64,000 nucleotides of DNA from contig NC_015164.1 of NCBI RefSeq assembly GCF_000190575.1, positions 2,930,001 through 2,994,000 on the forward strand, written 5' to 3'. The translations under genes were made by a program, and so were the position numbers. Below the pieces are notes generated by a model. The model did not search any database. It was not told the origin of the DNA and saw only the letters and a program-made list of their open reading frames with translations. Positions 63,235 through 64,000 of the stretch are shown one piece after another. The stretch is from Phocaeicola salanitronis DSM 18170. GTDB taxonomy: Bacteria > Bacteroidota > Bacteroidia > Bacteroidales > Bacteroidaceae. Each line of letters begins with the position of its first letter. Position 1 is the first letter of the stretch.

Positions 63235-63834
63235 ATGATTGAATACATCAAAGGAGAACTTGCCGAAGCGGCACCGGCTTTTGCGGTGGTAGATTGTAAT
63301 GGGGTAGGGTATGGCATTAATATATCGCTTAATACCTATTCTGCCATACAAGGGAAGAAAGAGGTGAAACTGTTTATTTACGAGGCAATCCGCGAAGATG
63401 CGTATGTGCTTTACGGTTTTTCAACGAAGCAGGAGCGCGAACTTTTTCTTTTGCTTATCAGCGTGCCGGGTATCGGGGGCAATACCGCACGCATGATTCT
63501 TTCGGCGCTTTCTCCTCGCGAATTATGCAACGTCATCAGTACGGGCAACGATAAATTGCTGAAAACGGTAAAAGGTATCGGATTGAAAACCGCCCAGCGC
63601 ATCATCGTAGACTTGAAAGACAAGATTGCTTCGACGGGCATTGAAGAAGAGGCAAGTACGGTATCTTCTCTTTCGCATACCGTCAACACCGAAATCTACG
63701 AAGAAGCCGTGGCGGCTCTTGTCATGTTGGGATTCGCACAGGCTCCTTCGCAAAAAGCGGTGGCAAGCATCCTGAAAGCCGAACCCGATGCAGCCGTTGA
63801 GCGGGTGATTAAGCTGGCTTTGAAGATGCTGTAA
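63235..63834 (+). CDS. ruvA: Holliday junction DNA helicase subunit RuvA
   Basis: 199 residues ([20 protein letters not shown]). Binds four-way junctions and loads RuvB for branch migration. N-terminal OB fold, helix-hairpin-helix pair ([17 protein letters not shown] and [20 protein letters not shown]) and C-terminal RuvB-contact helices ([20 protein letters not shown]) are all present. Complete length for the family. Confidence 0.95.
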   Translation: MIEYIKGELAEAAPAFAVVDCNGVGYGINISLNTYSAIQGKKEVKLFIYEAIREDAYVLYGFSTKQERELFLLLISVPGIGGNTARMILSALSPRELCNVISTGNDKLLKTVKGIGLKTAQRIIVDLKDKIASTGIEEEASTVSSLSHTVNTEIYEEAVAALVMLGFAQAPSQKAVASILKAEPDAAVERVIKLALKML

Positions 63835-63933
63835 GGCATTTCAACTCTTAATTTTTATTTTTTAATTATTCTCTGTATACTGTCGTGTCCAATTTATTTC
63901 TACTTTTGCGCAAACATTTTAAAGAACGGAAAT

Positions 63934-64000
63934 ATGATTGCTACACTTTTATTTATGGGAATCGGAATGCAGGAACTGATTGTCATTGTGCTGATTGTCT
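63934..64000 (+). CDS. Twin-arginine translocase TatA/B-like protein (5' end only)
   Basis: Only 22 codons are in the window (MIATLLFMGIGMQELIVIVL...). The short hydrophobic N-terminal helix preceded by G-x-x-E(L) is typical of TatA. A -7 element TACTTTTG (63900-63907) precedes it. An internal Met (63955, MGIGMQE) is an alternative start. Identity tentative because of truncation. Confidence 0.6.
   Translation, partial: MIATLLFMGIGMQELIVIVLIV

Noticed and set aside
1..64000. CRISPR array, tRNA or rRNA genes
   Set aside because: No regularly spaced direct repeats and no tRNA- or rRNA-like sequence were seen on either strand.

Overview
The window is chromosomal DNA of a Bacteroidales bacterium (Bacteroides or Phocaeicola type; species cannot be named from this sequence alone). 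The pointers are promoters of the TTTG/TAnnTTTG (-33/-7) type, a TonB-dependent barrel protein, an IntDOT-like integrase and the tetQ-rteA-rteB operon. Chromosomal flanks hold the 3' part of rpoC, a DUF456 membrane protein, a TPR/HTH membrane regulator, an outer-membrane receptor, an Rpn-type nuclease gene and lgt on the left. On the right are an AAA-ATPase/PD-(D/E)XK gene, ddh, ruvA and the first codons of a tatA-like gene.

Between them, from about 9768 to 60362, lies a ~50.6 kb conjugative transposon of the CTnDOT/ERL family, bounded by an 11-bp direct repeat (CGGTTGCAAAG). It sits immediately upstream of lgt. Its order is: integrase (int), a small ORF, two HTH genes on the minus strand, the excision operon (xis2c-xis2d-orf3-exc/topB), DUF1896 plus a 1943-residue methylase-helicase, tetQ-rteA-rteB, a RibD/DHFR-like gene behind a structured leader, rteC, an AT-rich Panacea (DUF4065) two-gene module, mobC-mobB-mobA on the minus strand, an oriT-like palindrome region, the traA-traQ operon with a lysozyme gene, an ermF resistance module, and a minus-strand block of eight small genes including pcfJ/pcfK-like genes.

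From what is known of CTnDOT, tetracycline relieves translational attenuation of tetQ-rteA-rteB, RteA/RteB switch on rteC, RteC activates the excision operon, and Xis2c/Xis2d/Exc with Int excise the element and stimulate tra/mob. MobABC process and deliver the DNA through the Tra channel. Resistance cargo is tetQ (ribosomal protection) and ermF (23S rRNA methylation).

The least ordinary parts are: (1) an attC-like imperfect inverted repeat downstream of ermF that is split by a ~1.9 kb group II intron; (2) an IS1380-family insertion with perfect 5-bp target duplication that splits a short reading frame in phase with ermF; (3) a long multi-helix leader with terminator before the RibD-like gene, and a second leader-ORF/terminator arrangement before DUF1896-methylase; (4) the Panacea module inserted between rteC and mobC with its own promoter and 17-bp-stem terminator; (5) a recurrent CCACTAAAATCCAAAGTA motif directly before several start codons.
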